Below, one piece after another: positions 50,526-61,355 of a DNA stretch of 64,000 bases. A program made the position numbers and the translations under genes. This stretch comes from Bacteroidota bacterium. GTDB lineage: Bacteria; Bacteroidota; Ignavibacteria; UBA10030; UBA8401. The notes under the pieces were generated by a model. It did no database searches. It saw nothing but the letters and a program-made list of their open reading frames with translations, and was not told where the DNA came from. The stretch is from assembly GCA_005792285.1 (NCBI GenBank), contig SXSI01000017.1, forward strand, positions 1 through 64,000, written 5' to 3'. How positions within the stretch are numbered: position 1 is the first letter of the stretch; each line of letters starts with the position of its first letter.

Positions 50526-51635
50526 GTGCAAAATAAATACAAACATATATTATTTACAGGCGGAGGAACAGGTGGGCACATCTTTCCTGCACTTGCAATT
50601 GCAGAAGAGATCAAAGAAATGGATTCGAATTGTATGATTTCATTTATCGGAACATATAATAAAATTGAAGCTACAATCGTACCTCAAAATGGATATGCGT
50701 TTTATCCAATTTGGATTAGCGGATTACAAAGAAGAATTACATTAAAAAATTTATTATTGCCAATTAAACTAGTTGTCTCATTTGTACAAGTATTTACAAT
50801 ATTGAAAAAATTGAAACCAAATTTAGTTGTTGGAACGGGTGGATATGTTTGTGGACCAGTTTTGCGTGTTGCTTCATGGTTTAAAATTCCAACTATCATA
50901 CATGAAAGTAATAGTTATCCAGGAATCACAACTCGCTTGCTTGCAAAAAAAGCATCGAAAGTATATTTAGCATTTAACGAAACAAAAAAAATGTTGAGTA
51001 AAAATATTAATTCTGAAGTTGTTGGTAATCCAACAAGAAATAAATTTGGAAAGGTTTCAGCAAATGCCGGCAAAAAATATTTTGGTTTAGAGCAAAACCT
51101 GAAAACAATTTTAATTTTTGGTGGAAGTCTGGGTGCAAGCAAAATCAACAGTTCTATTTACTCCATTATAACTTTGGTACATCAAAAAAATTACCAAGTA
51201 ATTTGGCAAACTGGTAAAACCGAAGCAGCTTATTATCAATCATCAGTAAAACAAATGAACATAAAAATCCTTCCATTTATTGATGAAATGGAATATGCTT
51301 ATGCCGCCGCCGATGTCGTTATTTGTCGATCCGGGGCAATTACAATTTCAGAATTAACTTTGCTCGGTAAACCAGCGATATTGATTCCATATCCGCACGC
51401 TTCTGAAAACCACCAATATTTTAATGCAAAAGTTTTGACAGATAATAATGCCGCATTATTAATTGAAGAAAAAGAATTAGAAGAAAAATTATTTTCAAGT
51501 TTATACGATCTCTTAAGCTCCGATTCAAAACTTAAAGAAATGGCAATTCAATCAAAAAAATTAGGAAGACCGCACGCTTCAAAAATAATTGCCAAGCAAC
51601 TAATTCAACAAATAGAATCGAACTCGAATGATTAA
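50526..51635 (+). CDS. murG: UDP-GlcNAc transferase MurG
   Basis: FTGGGTGGHIFPALAIAEEI; VGTGGYVCGPVL; IHESNSYPGITTRLLA; ICRSGAITISELTLLGKPAILIPYPHA; GTG start. Confidence 0.96.
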   Translation: MQNKYKHILFTGGGTGGHIFPALAIAEEIKEMDSNCMISFIGTYNKIEATIVPQNGYAFYPIWISGLQRRITLKNLLLPIKLVVSFVQVFTILKKLKPNLVVGTGGYVCGPVLRVASWFKIPTIIHESNSYPGITTRLLAKKASKVYLAFNETKKMLSKNINSEVVGNPTRNKFGKVSANAGKKYFGLEQNLKTILIFGGSLGASKINSSIYSIITLVHQKNYQVIWQTGKTEAAYYQSSVKQMNIKILPFIDEMEYAYAAADVVICRSGAITISELTLLGKPAILIPYPHASENHQYFNAKVLTDNNAALLIEEKELEEKLFSSLYDLLSSDSKLKEMAIQSKKLGRPHASKIIAKQLIQQIESNSND

Positions 51636-52146
51636 GGAATATAACTACAAGCTCGATTTTTATTATCAGCAAGCCATCATCTATTTAACAACCTTAATCT
51701 TGTACTTTGGTATTAAGGGAAGTTTTATAGATAAAGATTTTCAAATTACAATTCAAGATCCAATTATTTATATAATAACAATTTTTGTAATTCTTTCGAA
51801 TGTTGTTTTAGTGCTTAACAGATGGAGAGGTAGAAAATTATTACTTACAAATGATGCAATAATATTTTCAAGCAGAAATAAAAAAAGAGAAATAAAAATA
51901 AAAGAAATCGAATGGATTTATATTGGCCGCGAAAGAAGTGTAAAAACAGCCGGACTTCACCAGATGGTTCTCATAAAAGTAAAAAATAGACATCGAGCTT
52001 TTAGAATTAGAGTTGGAAGATATGAATTACAAAAAAATCTATTGGAACAATTTCAACATCTTGCTGAAAGTGTGCCAACTAAAAAAAGAAGAACAATTCT
52101 TAATTATACAAAAGAACTTACAAGACGGAAAAGTATAAATGTTTAG
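51628..52146 (+). CDS. Uncharacterised membrane protein, two N-terminal TM helices plus a possible PH-like soluble domain
   Basis: 172 aa; overlaps murG by 8 nt and murC by 8 nt; soluble half WRGRKLLLTNDAIIFSSRNKKREIKIKEIEWIYIGRERS. Confidence 0.75.
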   Translation: MIKEYNYKLDFYYQQAIIYLTTLILYFGIKGSFIDKDFQITIQDPIIYIITIFVILSNVVLVLNRWRGRKLLLTNDAIIFSSRNKKREIKIKEIEWIYIGRERSVKTAGLHQMVLIKVKNRHRAFRIRVGRYELQKNLLEQFQHLAESVPTKKRRTILNYTKELTRRKSINV

Positions 52147-53521
52147 TTCAATTAAAAAAATACACTTTATCGGAATTGGTGGAATTGGAATGAGTGGAAT
52201 TGCAGAAATTATACTCGATCAGGGATTTAAAGTTTCCGGTTCCGATCGTGCTTTGAGTGAAGTGACTCAACGATTAGAATCATTGGGTGCGAAAATATTT
52301 GAAAGTCATGAAGCAAAAAATATTTACGATGATGTTGATACGGTTGTTTATTCTTCAGCGGTTTCTCCAGACAATCCAGAAATTCAAGAAGCCAAAAAAA
52401 GAAAACTTCCAATTGTTCGCCGAGCAGAAATGCTCGCAGAAGTTATGCGATTAAAATATGGAATTGGTGTTGCAGGAACTCATGGTAAAACCACCACAAC
52501 TTCAATGATCAGTTTAGTTTTGATGGAAGGGGATTTGGATCCAACAGTGATCGTTGGCGGAAAACTTAGTGGTCTCGGTGGAACAAACGCGCGACTTGGA
52601 AAAGGTGATTATATCGTTGTAGAAGCTGACGAATTTGATCGATCCTTCTTGTCGCTAACTCCGACAATAGCAATTATGACAACTTTGGAAACTGACCATC
52701 TTGATACTTATCGTGATTTGGAAGATATAAAAAGTGCTTTTGTTCAATTTGCAAATAAAGTTCCTTTTTATGGATTTGTAGTTTTATGTCTGGATGAAAC
52801 AGCATTACAAGATATCATTCCACAAATTTCTAAAAAGAAAATTTATACTTATGGATTTTCTCCGCAAGCAGATCTTCAAGCTGTCGATATAGTTCACAAA
52901 GAACAGGAAACAAAATTTACTGTATTAAAAAATGGTGAAGAGTGTGGAAAAATAACTTTGCAAATCCCAGGAAAACATAATGTCCAAAATTCACTCGCTG
53001 CAATTTTAATTGGACTTCAGTTGGGAATTCCATTTGAAAAAGTTAAAAGTGGAATTGAAAAATTTACTGGCGTTTATCGTCGTTGGGAAAAAAAGGGCGA
53101 AGTGAATGGGATTACTTTGTATGACGATTACGCACACCATCCAACCGAATGTCGTGCTACATTATCAGGCGCAAAAGATGGATGGAAAAAAAGAGTTGTC
53201 TGTGTATTTCAACCACATTTATTTTCGAGAACAAGAGATTTCTATGAAGAATTCGGTAAAGCATTTTTACTCGCCGATGTTTTAGTTGTAACAGATGTTT
53301 ATCCGGCACGTGAATCACCTATTCAAGGTGTAACAGGTGAATTAATAATTATGGCTGCGAAAAAATTCGGGCATAAAAATACACATTATGTTTCTGATAA
53401 AAATAATATTCCTGTATTTCTTAAATCGATTACTAAAAAAGATGATATCGTTATTACAATGGGTGCAGGAGATATCTGGAAATATGGTGAAAGTTTTTTA
53501 AGCGAGATTAAAAGTAAATGA
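52139..53521 (+). CDS. murC: UDP-MurNAc-L-alanine ligase MurC
   Basis: HFIGIGGIGMSGIAEIILDQGFKVSGSDR; GTHGKTTTTSMI; YDDYAHHPTECRATL. Confidence 0.97.
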   Translation: MFSSIKKIHFIGIGGIGMSGIAEIILDQGFKVSGSDRALSEVTQRLESLGAKIFESHEAKNIYDDVDTVVYSSAVSPDNPEIQEAKKRKLPIVRRAEMLAEVMRLKYGIGVAGTHGKTTTTSMISLVLMEGDLDPTVIVGGKLSGLGGTNARLGKGDYIVVEADEFDRSFLSLTPTIAIMTTLETDHLDTYRDLEDIKSAFVQFANKVPFYGFVVLCLDETALQDIIPQISKKKIYTYGFSPQADLQAVDIVHKEQETKFTVLKNGEECGKITLQIPGKHNVQNSLAAILIGLQLGIPFEKVKSGIEKFTGVYRRWEKKGEVNGITLYDDYAHHPTECRATLSGAKDGWKKRVVCVFQPHLFSRTRDFYEEFGKAFLLADVLVVTDVYPARESPIQGVTGELIIMAAKKFGHKNTHYVSDKNNIPVFLKSITKKDDIVITMGAGDIWKYGESFLSEIKSK

Positions 53522-54438
53522 TCAACTTAGAAGAATTGAAAAAAACATTTCGTGGATTTATTGCTCTAAGTGAGCCAATGTCGAAATATACTTCTTTTAG
53601 AATTGGTGGACCAGCGGATGTTTATATTGAGCCAGCAGATAAATTCGATTTGGTAAAAATTATTGATTTTTTAAAAACAAATAACGAACCATATATAATT
53701 ATCGGAAGAGGATCTAATTTATTAATCAGCGATGAAGGATATCGTGGAGTAGTATTAAATTTTGAATCCGGACTTTCAAATATTTCCATTAAAGAAAATA
53801 TTGTTACAGCAGAATCAGGTGTTACAACGGGGCGATTTGTTGATTTTTGCATTCAAAATAATTTAGCCGGTGTTGAAATGTTAGCAGGGATTCCTGGAAC
53901 AGTTGGTGGCGCAATAATGATGAATGCCGGCGCTTACGGAGGTGAAATTTCTGATTTCATAACCGAAGTTGAAATATTAAGAGATGGTAAAATTCAAACA
54001 ATTTCGAAAGCCAATAGTAATTTTAAATATAGAAAATCTGGATTTTCAAATGATATAATTATTGGTGGAAACTTTTCCCTTCCAAAAGGAAATACAGGTG
54101 AATTATTAAAACGACGAAGAGAACTTCTTTTAAAAAGAAATGAATCGCAACCACTTAATTTTCCAAACTCTGGAAGTATGTTCAAAAATCCGGATGGAAC
54201 TTTTGCAGCAAAAGAAGTTGAATCAGTTGGATTAAAAGGCAAACAAGTTGGTGGCGCACAAATTTCAGAAAAACATGGAAACTTTATTCTCAATAAAGGG
54301 AATGCAAAAGCAAATGATGTTTTTGAATTAATTAAAATTGCGAGAGAAACCGTGTTTCAAAAAAATAAAATCAAACTAGAACTCGAAGTAAAAATGATTG
54401 GATTTTCACAACAAGAATATGAACAAGTGCACATATAA
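53518..54438 (+). CDS. murB: UDP-N-acetylenolpyruvoylglucosamine reductase MurB
   Basis: YTSFRIGGPADVYIEP; IGRGSNLLISDEGYRGVVL; GIPGTVGGAIMMNAGAYGGEI; FPNSGSMFKNP. Confidence 0.96.
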   Translation: MINLEELKKTFRGFIALSEPMSKYTSFRIGGPADVYIEPADKFDLVKIIDFLKTNNEPYIIIGRGSNLLISDEGYRGVVLNFESGLSNISIKENIVTAESGVTTGRFVDFCIQNNLAGVEMLAGIPGTVGGAIMMNAGAYGGEISDFITEVEILRDGKIQTISKANSNFKYRKSGFSNDIIIGGNFSLPKGNTGELLKRRRELLLKRNESQPLNFPNSGSMFKNPDGTFAAKEVESVGLKGKQVGGAQISEKHGNFILNKGNAKANDVFELIKIARETVFQKNKIKLELEVKMIGFSQQEYEQVHI

Positions 54439-54440
54439 TA

Positions 54441-55196
54441 ATGGCAAACAATAATTCAAATAAGATTAATATTTTATTTTTCGGAATAATTTTAATTCTC
54501 GCATTTGGTGTTGGAGTAAGTGCAACATTTTGGAAAAACCATGCTGTAATTTCAAAACTAACTGTAGTTGGTAATAATTTAATTACACAAGAAGAAATTA
54601 TTTCTTTATCAGAAATAAAAATCCCGACAAAAATGTACAATAAAGATTTAAATTTACTTCGCAATAAAATTAAAAAAGAACCATATATTCAATTGGCAAT
54701 ACTTCAGCGAGATGCACCATCGAGATTGATTATTAAAGTTGAAGAACGTGAACCAGTTGCAATTATTGCAAACGAAAGTGGAAGTATGAACTACGTCGAC
54801 AAAGAAGGTTTTGTATTACAACTACGTAAATTTAATTCAGTTCTCGATTTGCCGGTTATAATTTCAAATAGTAAATATTTAGAAAATAAAATTGAGAAAA
54901 ATGAAAAGGTGCAGTTACCATTATATGTATTGTCGATAATTAAAAAAGTTGACACAACACTTTATAAAAATATTTCAGAATTAAAATTAATGAATCAAAA
55001 TAAATTATTAATTAGAACAACCGAACAAGGATTACCAATTGTTTTATCACAAGAAAATATTGAAGAGTCAATTGTAAAACTAGCTGGGTTTTTTAAAACA
55101 TACGAAGAGCATTTATTTCAAACAAAAGCAGGATATATCGACGCAAGATTTGGAGACCAAATTATTGTATCGCCCTATTCTTTAGTACTTAATTAA
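54441..55196 (+). CDS. ftsQ: FtsQ/DivIB-type cell division protein (POTRA)
   Basis: TM then AVISKLTVVGNNLITQEEIISLSEI...IQLAILQRDAPSRLIIKVEEREPVAII; between murB and ftsA. Confidence 0.88.
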   Translation: MANNNSNKINILFFGIILILAFGVGVSATFWKNHAVISKLTVVGNNLITQEEIISLSEIKIPTKMYNKDLNLLRNKIKKEPYIQLAILQRDAPSRLIIKVEEREPVAIIANESGSMNYVDKEGFVLQLRKFNSVLDLPVIISNSKYLENKIEKNEKVQLPLYVLSIIKKVDTTLYKNISELKLMNQNKLLIRTTEQGLPIVLSQENIEESIVKLAGFFKTYEEHLFQTKAGYIDARFGDQIIVSPYSLVLN

Positions 55197-55213
55197 AGGA
55201 GTTAAAGTATAAA

Positions 55214-56455
55214 ATGGAAAATATTTACGTCGGTCTTGATATTGGTACAACAAAAGTTTGTGCAATTGTTGCATCGGTCAATGAAAGTAATGAGATCAAC
55301 ATTTTAGGAATTGGAAAAAGTAAATCGGAAGGATTGACTCGCGGTGTAATTACACATATTGAAAGAACTGTAAGTTCAATTCAAGCTGCAATTCGAGATG
55401 CAGAACAACAGTCGGGAATTAAAATCCAAAATGTTGTTGCAGGAATTGCTGGGGACCACGTTTCAAGCTTTCAAAGTCGCGGTGTAATTTCTATTAGCAA
55501 TCCTGATAATGAAATTTTATCAAGTGATGTTGACAGATTAATTGCAGACACAAGAAAAATTGCGCTTCCTTCAGATAGAAAAATAATTCACGTCATCCCT
55601 CAAGAATTTATTGTTGATGGACAAGATGGAGTTTACGATCCAGTTGGAATGTCGGGAGTTCGACTTGAAGCAACAGTTCATATTATTACCGGTCTTGTTT
55701 CGGCAACTCAAAATATTATTAAATGCATTCGAAAATCTGGAATTGAAAGTCAAGACATTGTACTTGAACCAATTGCATCAAGCGAAGCAGTTCTTCACAG
55801 AGATGAAAAAGAAGTTGGTGTTGCGTTAATCGATATTGGTGGAGGAACAACTGATCTTGCGGTTTTTGAAGACAACACAATCCGACATACTGCTGTACTT
55901 GGAATTGCCGGACAAAAAGTTACAGATGATATTCGTCGTGGCTTGGGAATTTTAAATAATCAAGCTGAAGATTTAAAAATAAAATATGGCCATGCATATT
56001 TGCCTACTATTGTAGATAACACTATTATAACACTTCCGGGAATTGGTGGAAGAAATCCAATTGACATAGAAAAAAAATTACTCTGTCAAGTTATTCAACC
56101 AAGAATGGAAGAAATAATTGAAATAGTTGCGTTAGAAATAAAACGTTCAGGTTATCAAAAACATCTTGCAGCTGGAGTTGTTATTACTGGAGGAGGTTCT
56201 TTAATAAGAGGAACAGCAGAATTAGCAAAAGAAGTTTTAGGTATTCCGGTAAAAATTGGAATCCCACAAGGATTTAAAGGTGGTTTTATAAGTGAAATTC
56301 AAAATCCAATGTACGCAACCGGCGTTGGATTGGTATTGATTGGTCTAAAAAATAGAAACAGAACAACAGCCGGATCAGTTGCACCTCCAGGAAAAATGGA
56401 TGGAAAATTTGCAACAGTTTTTACAAAAATGAGAGATTGGTTTAATGAACTATAA
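55214..56455 (+). CDS. ftsA: Cell division protein FtsA
   Basis: YVGLDIGTTKVCAIVASV; ALIDIGGGTTDLAVFEDN; GVVITGGGSLIRG; C-terminal amphipathic tail TKMRDWFNEL. Confidence 0.97.
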   Translation: MENIYVGLDIGTTKVCAIVASVNESNEINILGIGKSKSEGLTRGVITHIERTVSSIQAAIRDAEQQSGIKIQNVVAGIAGDHVSSFQSRGVISISNPDNEILSSDVDRLIADTRKIALPSDRKIIHVIPQEFIVDGQDGVYDPVGMSGVRLEATVHIITGLVSATQNIIKCIRKSGIESQDIVLEPIASSEAVLHRDEKEVGVALIDIGGGTTDLAVFEDNTIRHTAVLGIAGQKVTDDIRRGLGILNNQAEDLKIKYGHAYLPTIVDNTIITLPGIGGRNPIDIEKKLLCQVIQPRMEEIIEIVALEIKRSGYQKHLAAGVVITGGGSLIRGTAELAKEVLGIPVKIGIPQGFKGGFISEIQNPMYATGVGLVLIGLKNRNRTTAGSVAPPGKMDGKFATVFTKMRDWFNEL

Positions 56456-56513
56456 AATGTACAAAAATTTATTAACAGTAATTATTCAATAACAATTAAC
56501 AAAAGGAGCTAAA

Positions 56514-57683
56514 ATGATAGAATTCGATAAATCTTTAGATCACGGAGCAAAAATTCGCGTGGTTGGAGTTGGCGGAGGTGGCAGTAATGCAGTCAATGGA
56601 ATGATTGCACGTGGACTGTCTGGAGTAGATTTTGTCTGTATTAATACAGACACTCAAGCACTAAACAGGTGTCTTGCAGAAAGTAAAATTCAAGTTGGAA
56701 AAAATTTAACACGCGGACTTGGAGCTGGCGCTGATCCTACAATTGGACATCGTGCTGCTGAAGAAGACAAAGAAGAAATTGCGCGATTGTTAAATGGAAG
56801 TGATATGGTTTTTATAACCGCTGGAATGGGTGGCGGTACTGGAACAGGAGCGGGTCCTGTTGTAGCTAATATTGCAAAAAGTATGGGCGCACTTGTTGTT
56901 GGAATTGTAACAAAACCATTTAATTGCGAAGGGAAGAAAAGATTTTCTCAAGCAGAATATGGAATTGAAGAAATGAAAAAACAATGCGATACTTTAATCA
57001 TTATTCCAAACCAAAAACTACTTTCGGTTGTAGAAAGAACTACTCCACTTGAACAAGCTTTTGAAATTTGCAACAGTGTACTTTATAATGCAACTCGCGG
57101 AATTTCAGAATTAATTACAGTTCCCGGATTAATAAATCTTGACTTTGCAGATGTTCGCACAGTGATGAGAGAAATGGGAGATGCAATTATGGGTTCTGGT
57201 GTTGCATCTGGCGAGAACCGAGCTGTAGAAGCTGCTAACAAAGCAATCTCAAGTGAACTTCTCGAAGGTGTTTCAATTTCAGGAGCACAAGGTGTAATAA
57301 TAAATATTACCGGTGGCAAAAATATGTCACTCATCGAAGTTGAAGAAGCAACTGAAATTATTCACAAAGAAGCAGGTGAAGATGCAAATGTTATTCTTGG
57401 TGCTGTAGTAGATGAAAAGATGACAGATGAAATTATGGTTACTGTTATTGCTACTGGATTTAAAAAGAAAAAACAGGATCAATTATATGTTCCAAAAAAA
57501 TCATCAGTGTTAGATGTTCCAACTGGAGTAATTAATCTTAGGAAATTTGACGAACCAACTTTTGTTCGCCAAGGTTTAGAAATTTCCCAAGTCAACCAAT
57601 TGGAAGATGAACGAACTTCATCGCAACAACATCACCAACATGATGACGAAAGGCCAGCTTTTCTCCGCAAAATAATGGACTGA
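56514..57683 (+). CDS. ftsZ: Cell division GTPase FtsZ
   Basis: VVGVGGGGSNAVNGMI; FITAGMGGGTGTGAGPVVA; C-terminal ERPAFLRKIMD. Confidence 0.98.
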   Translation: MIEFDKSLDHGAKIRVVGVGGGGSNAVNGMIARGLSGVDFVCINTDTQALNRCLAESKIQVGKNLTRGLGAGADPTIGHRAAEEDKEEIARLLNGSDMVFITAGMGGGTGTGAGPVVANIAKSMGALVVGIVTKPFNCEGKKRFSQAEYGIEEMKKQCDTLIIIPNQKLLSVVERTTPLEQAFEICNSVLYNATRGISELITVPGLINLDFADVRTVMREMGDAIMGSGVASGENRAVEAANKAISSELLEGVSISGAQGVIINITGGKNMSLIEVEEATEIIHKEAGEDANVILGAVVDEKMTDEIMVTVIATGFKKKKQDQLYVPKKSSVLDVPTGVINLRKFDEPTFVRQGLEISQVNQLEDERTSSQQHHQHDDERPAFLRKIMD

Positions 57684-57707
57684 CATCCATTCTTTTCTCT
57701 ATCCACG

Positions 57708-57737
57708 AAACGCCCCAATAACATGGGGCGTTTTTTA
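57708..57737 (+). terminator. Intrinsic terminator at end of dcw cluster
   Basis: AACGCCCC-AATAACAT-GGGGCGTTTTTT. Confidence 0.9.
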
Positions 57738-57830
57738 TTGTATCTATTACATTAGTTTCATATTTTTAGGATCGTTTTTAAAGAAAATTTTTTATAGACT
57801 TAATATTCCCTATTTTTTACAAATATTAAT

Positions 57831-58805
57831 ATGAGAGCAATAATTCCTGTTGCAGGTGTTGGAAGCAGACTTCGTCCGCATACTTTTACTATTCCTAAAG
57901 TAATGCTGAATGTTGCCGGCAAACCAATTATTGGGCACATAATGGATAAAATTATTGCCGATGGAATTACAGAAGCCACTATAATAATTGGTTACTTGGG
58001 CGATCTTGTAAAAGAATACATTGATCAAAATTATAAAATACGTGTAGATTATGTTGAGCAAGAAGAAAGATTAGGATTAGGTCATGCAATTTATCTTGCC
58101 AAACATACAATTTCAACTTCTCCTATTTTAATAATTCTTGGTGATACAATTTTTGATGTCGATTTGAAAAAAATGATTTCGTCAGAACATTCATCAATTG
58201 GTGTGCATAAAGTAGATGATCCCCGAAGATTTGGAGTTGTTGAGGTTAAAGATGGTTTCATTTCAAAATTAGTTGAGAAGCCGGACAATCCAAAAAGTGA
58301 TTTAGCAATTGTTGGAATATATTTTATAAAAAATCCACAACTATTATTAAATTTTTTGGAAAATAACATTAATAAAAATATAACTACAAAAAATGAATTT
58401 CAATTAACAGATGGTTTGCAACAATTATTAGAAAATGGAGAAAAAATAATTCCATTTAATATAGATGGATGGTATGATTGTGGAAAGCCAGAAACTTTAC
58501 TTTCAACAAATCAACATCTTTTAATGAATGCAAAAAACCATTATGTAATTCCAACAGTTATAACAATTCCACCAGTTTACATTTCACCAAAAGCGGTAGT
58601 TCAAAATTCTATAATTGGTCCAAATACTTCCATTTCAGAAGATTGTAAAATTTTAAATTGTATTATTAGCAATAGTATTATAAATAACATGGCACAAGTT
58701 CAAAACGTTTTGCTCGAATCATCTATTATAGGTACAAATGCGGTTGTAGATGGAAAGTTCAGAAGAGTTAATATTGGCGACTCGTCAGAATTAGAATTTA
58801 ATTAA
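57831..58805 (+). CDS. Sugar-phosphate nucleotidyltransferase
   Basis: MRAIIPVAGVGSRLRPHTFTIPKVMLNVAGKPIIGHIMDKI; ILGDTIFD; C-terminal hexapeptide-like repeats. Confidence 0.9.
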   Translation: MRAIIPVAGVGSRLRPHTFTIPKVMLNVAGKPIIGHIMDKIIADGITEATIIIGYLGDLVKEYIDQNYKIRVDYVEQEERLGLGHAIYLAKHTISTSPILIILGDTIFDVDLKKMISSEHSSIGVHKVDDPRRFGVVEVKDGFISKLVEKPDNPKSDLAIVGIYFIKNPQLLLNFLENNINKNITTKNEFQLTDGLQQLLENGEKIIPFNIDGWYDCGKPETLLSTNQHLLMNAKNHYVIPTVITIPPVYISPKAVVQNSIIGPNTSISEDCKILNCIISNSIINNMAQVQNVLLESSIIGTNAVVDGKFRRVNIGDSSELEFN

Positions 58806-58827
58806 CATTTAACAAAAGGATATTTTA

Positions 58828-59967
58828 ATGAGATATTTATTTACATCTGAATCAGTTTCCGAAGGACATCCAGATAAAGTTTGCGATCAAATTTCTGATG
58901 CAATTTTAGATGCGATGTTGTCTAAAGATTCAAACTCAAGAGTTGCTTGCGAGACAATGGTAACAACTGGTCTCGTTGTAATTTGTGGAGAAGTAACAAC
59001 TAATGCGAAAGTTGATATTCAAAAAACAGTTCGCGAAGTAATAAAAGAAATTGGTTACACAAAAGCAGAATATAAATTTGATGCAGAATCTTGTGGAATT
59101 TTAACAAGCATACATCCTCAATCTACGGATATTGATCGAGGTGTAAAAACCGGCGGAGCAGGAGATCAGGGAATGATGTTCGGTTATGCGAATAATGAAA
59201 CTGCCGAATTAATGCCTGCCCCAATTATGTACGCGCATAAATTAGTTAAACAACTTGCAGATATTAGAAAGAAGCAATTATCTTTGATGCCATATCTTCG
59301 TCCCGATGCAAAATCGCAAGTTACAATTGAATATGTAGGACGCAAGCCAGTTCGAGTAAATGCAATTGTACTATCAACCCAGCATGATCCCGATGCAAGT
59401 CAAGAGCAAATTAAAAACGACATTATAAATAATGTAATTAAAAAAATTATTCCGGCAGAATTACTTGATGGCAATACAAAATATCATATCAATCCAACTG
59501 GAAATTTTGAAATTGGTGGTCCGCATGGTGATTCCGGATTAACAGGAAGAAAAATAATTGTTGACACTTATGGTGGAAGAGCTCCGCATGGTGGAGGCGC
59601 GTTTTCTGGAAAAGATCCATCTAAAGTTGATAGAAGCGCTGCGTACGCAACAAGACATCTTGCAAAAAATATTGTAGCTGCAGGAATTGCGGAAGAATGT
59701 TTAATTCAAGTTGCTTATGCAATTGGTGTTGCTGAGCCAGTTTCGATTTATGTTAATACTTACGGTACAGGAATTATTCCTGATGAAAAAATTTCTTCTA
59801 TTTTAATGAAAGAAGTTGATATGACGCCGGAAGGAATTATAAAAAGATTAAACCTTCGTAGACCAATTTATAAAATCACAGCTTCATATGGTCACTTTGG
59901 CCGAACAGAAAAAGAATTTACATGGGAATTAACAGACTTAGTTCCAGCTTTGAAAAAACTAATTTAA
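58828..59967 (+). CDS. metK: S-adenosylmethionine synthase
   Basis: [58 protein letters not shown]. Confidence 0.98.
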   Translation: MRYLFTSESVSEGHPDKVCDQISDAILDAMLSKDSNSRVACETMVTTGLVVICGEVTTNAKVDIQKTVREVIKEIGYTKAEYKFDAESCGILTSIHPQSTDIDRGVKTGGAGDQGMMFGYANNETAELMPAPIMYAHKLVKQLADIRKKQLSLMPYLRPDAKSQVTIEYVGRKPVRVNAIVLSTQHDPDASQEQIKNDIINNVIKKIIPAELLDGNTKYHINPTGNFEIGGPHGDSGLTGRKIIVDTYGGRAPHGGGAFSGKDPSKVDRSAAYATRHLAKNIVAAGIAEECLIQVAYAIGVAEPVSIYVNTYGTGIIPDEKISSILMKEVDMTPEGIIKRLNLRRPIYKITASYGHFGRTEKEFTWELTDLVPALKKLI

Positions 59968-59988
59968 TTATTTAAAGGAGATATCTTA

Positions 59989-61326
59989 ATGCAGGACGTT
60001 GCTGAATTAAAAAAAACAGAAATAAAAAAATACAGTCCATATAAAGTTAAAGATATAAATTTAGCTACATGGGGAAGAAAAGAAATTGAACTTGCTGAAG
60101 CAGAAATGCCCGGCTTAATGTCACTTCGAAAAGAATTTAAAACAGAACAACCCCTTAAAGGAACACGAATCGCAGGTTGCTTGCACATGACAATTCAAAC
60201 CGCAGTTCTAATTGAAACTTTAAAAGAACTCGGTGCTGAAGTAACATGGTCGAGCTGTAATATTTTTTCAACTCAAGATCACGCGGCTGCTGCAATTGCT
60301 GCTGCAGGTTTTCAAGTTTATGCTTGGAAGGAAATGAGTACAGAAGAATTTGATTGGTGTATCGAACAAACTTTATTTTTTGGTCCCGAACAAAAACCAT
60401 TAAACATGATACTTGACGATGGTGGCGATTTAACAAATATGGTTTTGGATAAATATCCACATTTGGTTTCAGACATTAAAGGAATTTCAGAAGAAACAAC
60501 TACCGGCGTTCAAAGATTATATGAAAGAGTTCAAAAAGGAACACTTCTAATTCCGGCAATTAATGTAAATGATTCAGTAACAAAATCGAAATTTGATAAT
60601 AAATATGGTTGCCGCGAATCATTAGTAGATGCAATTCGTCGTGCAACAGATTTAATGTTGGCCGGAAAAGTTGCAGTTGTCGCAGGTTATGGTGATGTAG
60701 GAAAAGGTTCCGCGCAATCTTTGAAAAGCCAAAATGTTCGTGTAATTGTTACAGAAATTGATCCGATTTGTGCATTGCAAGCTGCAATGGATGGATATGA
60801 AGTTAGAAAAATGGAAGACGCTGTAAAAATTTCTGACATAATTGTAACTGCTACAGGAAATAAAAATATTGTTACAGGAAAACATTTTGAAGCGATGAAA
60901 GACAAAGCAATTGTTTGTAACATCGGTCACTTCGATAATGAAATTGATGTAACGTGGTTAAATAATAATCATGGAAATTCAAAAGTTACAATCAAACCAC
61001 AAGTTGATAAATATACAATTAAAGGAAAAGATATTATTTTATTAGCTGAAGGAAGATTAGTAAATCTTGGTTGCGCAATGGGGCATCCATCTTTTGTAAT
61101 GTCAAATTCATTTACAAATCAAACTTTAGCGCAAATTGAATTGTGGAATAATTCTGACAAATACGAAAATAAAGTTTACACACTTCCAAAACAGCTTGAT
61201 GAAAAAGTTGCAACACTTCATCTTGCAAAACTTGGAGTTGAGCTTGAAGTTTTAACCGACGAACAAGCAAAATATATCGGCGTTTCGGTTGATGGTCCAT
61301 TCAAGTCAGATTCTTACAGATATTAA
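59989..61326 (+). CDS. ahcY: Adenosylhomocysteinase
   Basis: [56 protein letters not shown]-terminal SDSYRY. Confidence 0.98.
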   Translation: MQDVAELKKTEIKKYSPYKVKDINLATWGRKEIELAEAEMPGLMSLRKEFKTEQPLKGTRIAGCLHMTIQTAVLIETLKELGAEVTWSSCNIFSTQDHAAAAIAAAGFQVYAWKEMSTEEFDWCIEQTLFFGPEQKPLNMILDDGGDLTNMVLDKYPHLVSDIKGISEETTTGVQRLYERVQKGTLLIPAINVNDSVTKSKFDNKYGCRESLVDAIRRATDLMLAGKVAVVAGYGDVGKGSAQSLKSQNVRVIVTEIDPICALQAAMDGYEVRKMEDAVKISDIIVTATGNKNIVTGKHFEAMKDKAIVCNIGHFDNEIDVTWLNNNHGNSKVTIKPQVDKYTIKGKDIILLAEGRLVNLGCAMGHPSFVMSNSFTNQTLAQIELWNNSDKYENKVYTLPKQLDEKVATLHLAKLGVELEVLTDEQAKYIGVSVDGPFKSDSYRY

Positions 61327-61355
61327 AAAGCTGTAAAGTTAAAATTATATTTTAA

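Noticed and set aside
58806-58827. SAM riboswitch before metK
   Set aside because: Only 22 nt between genes; no room for a riboswitch.
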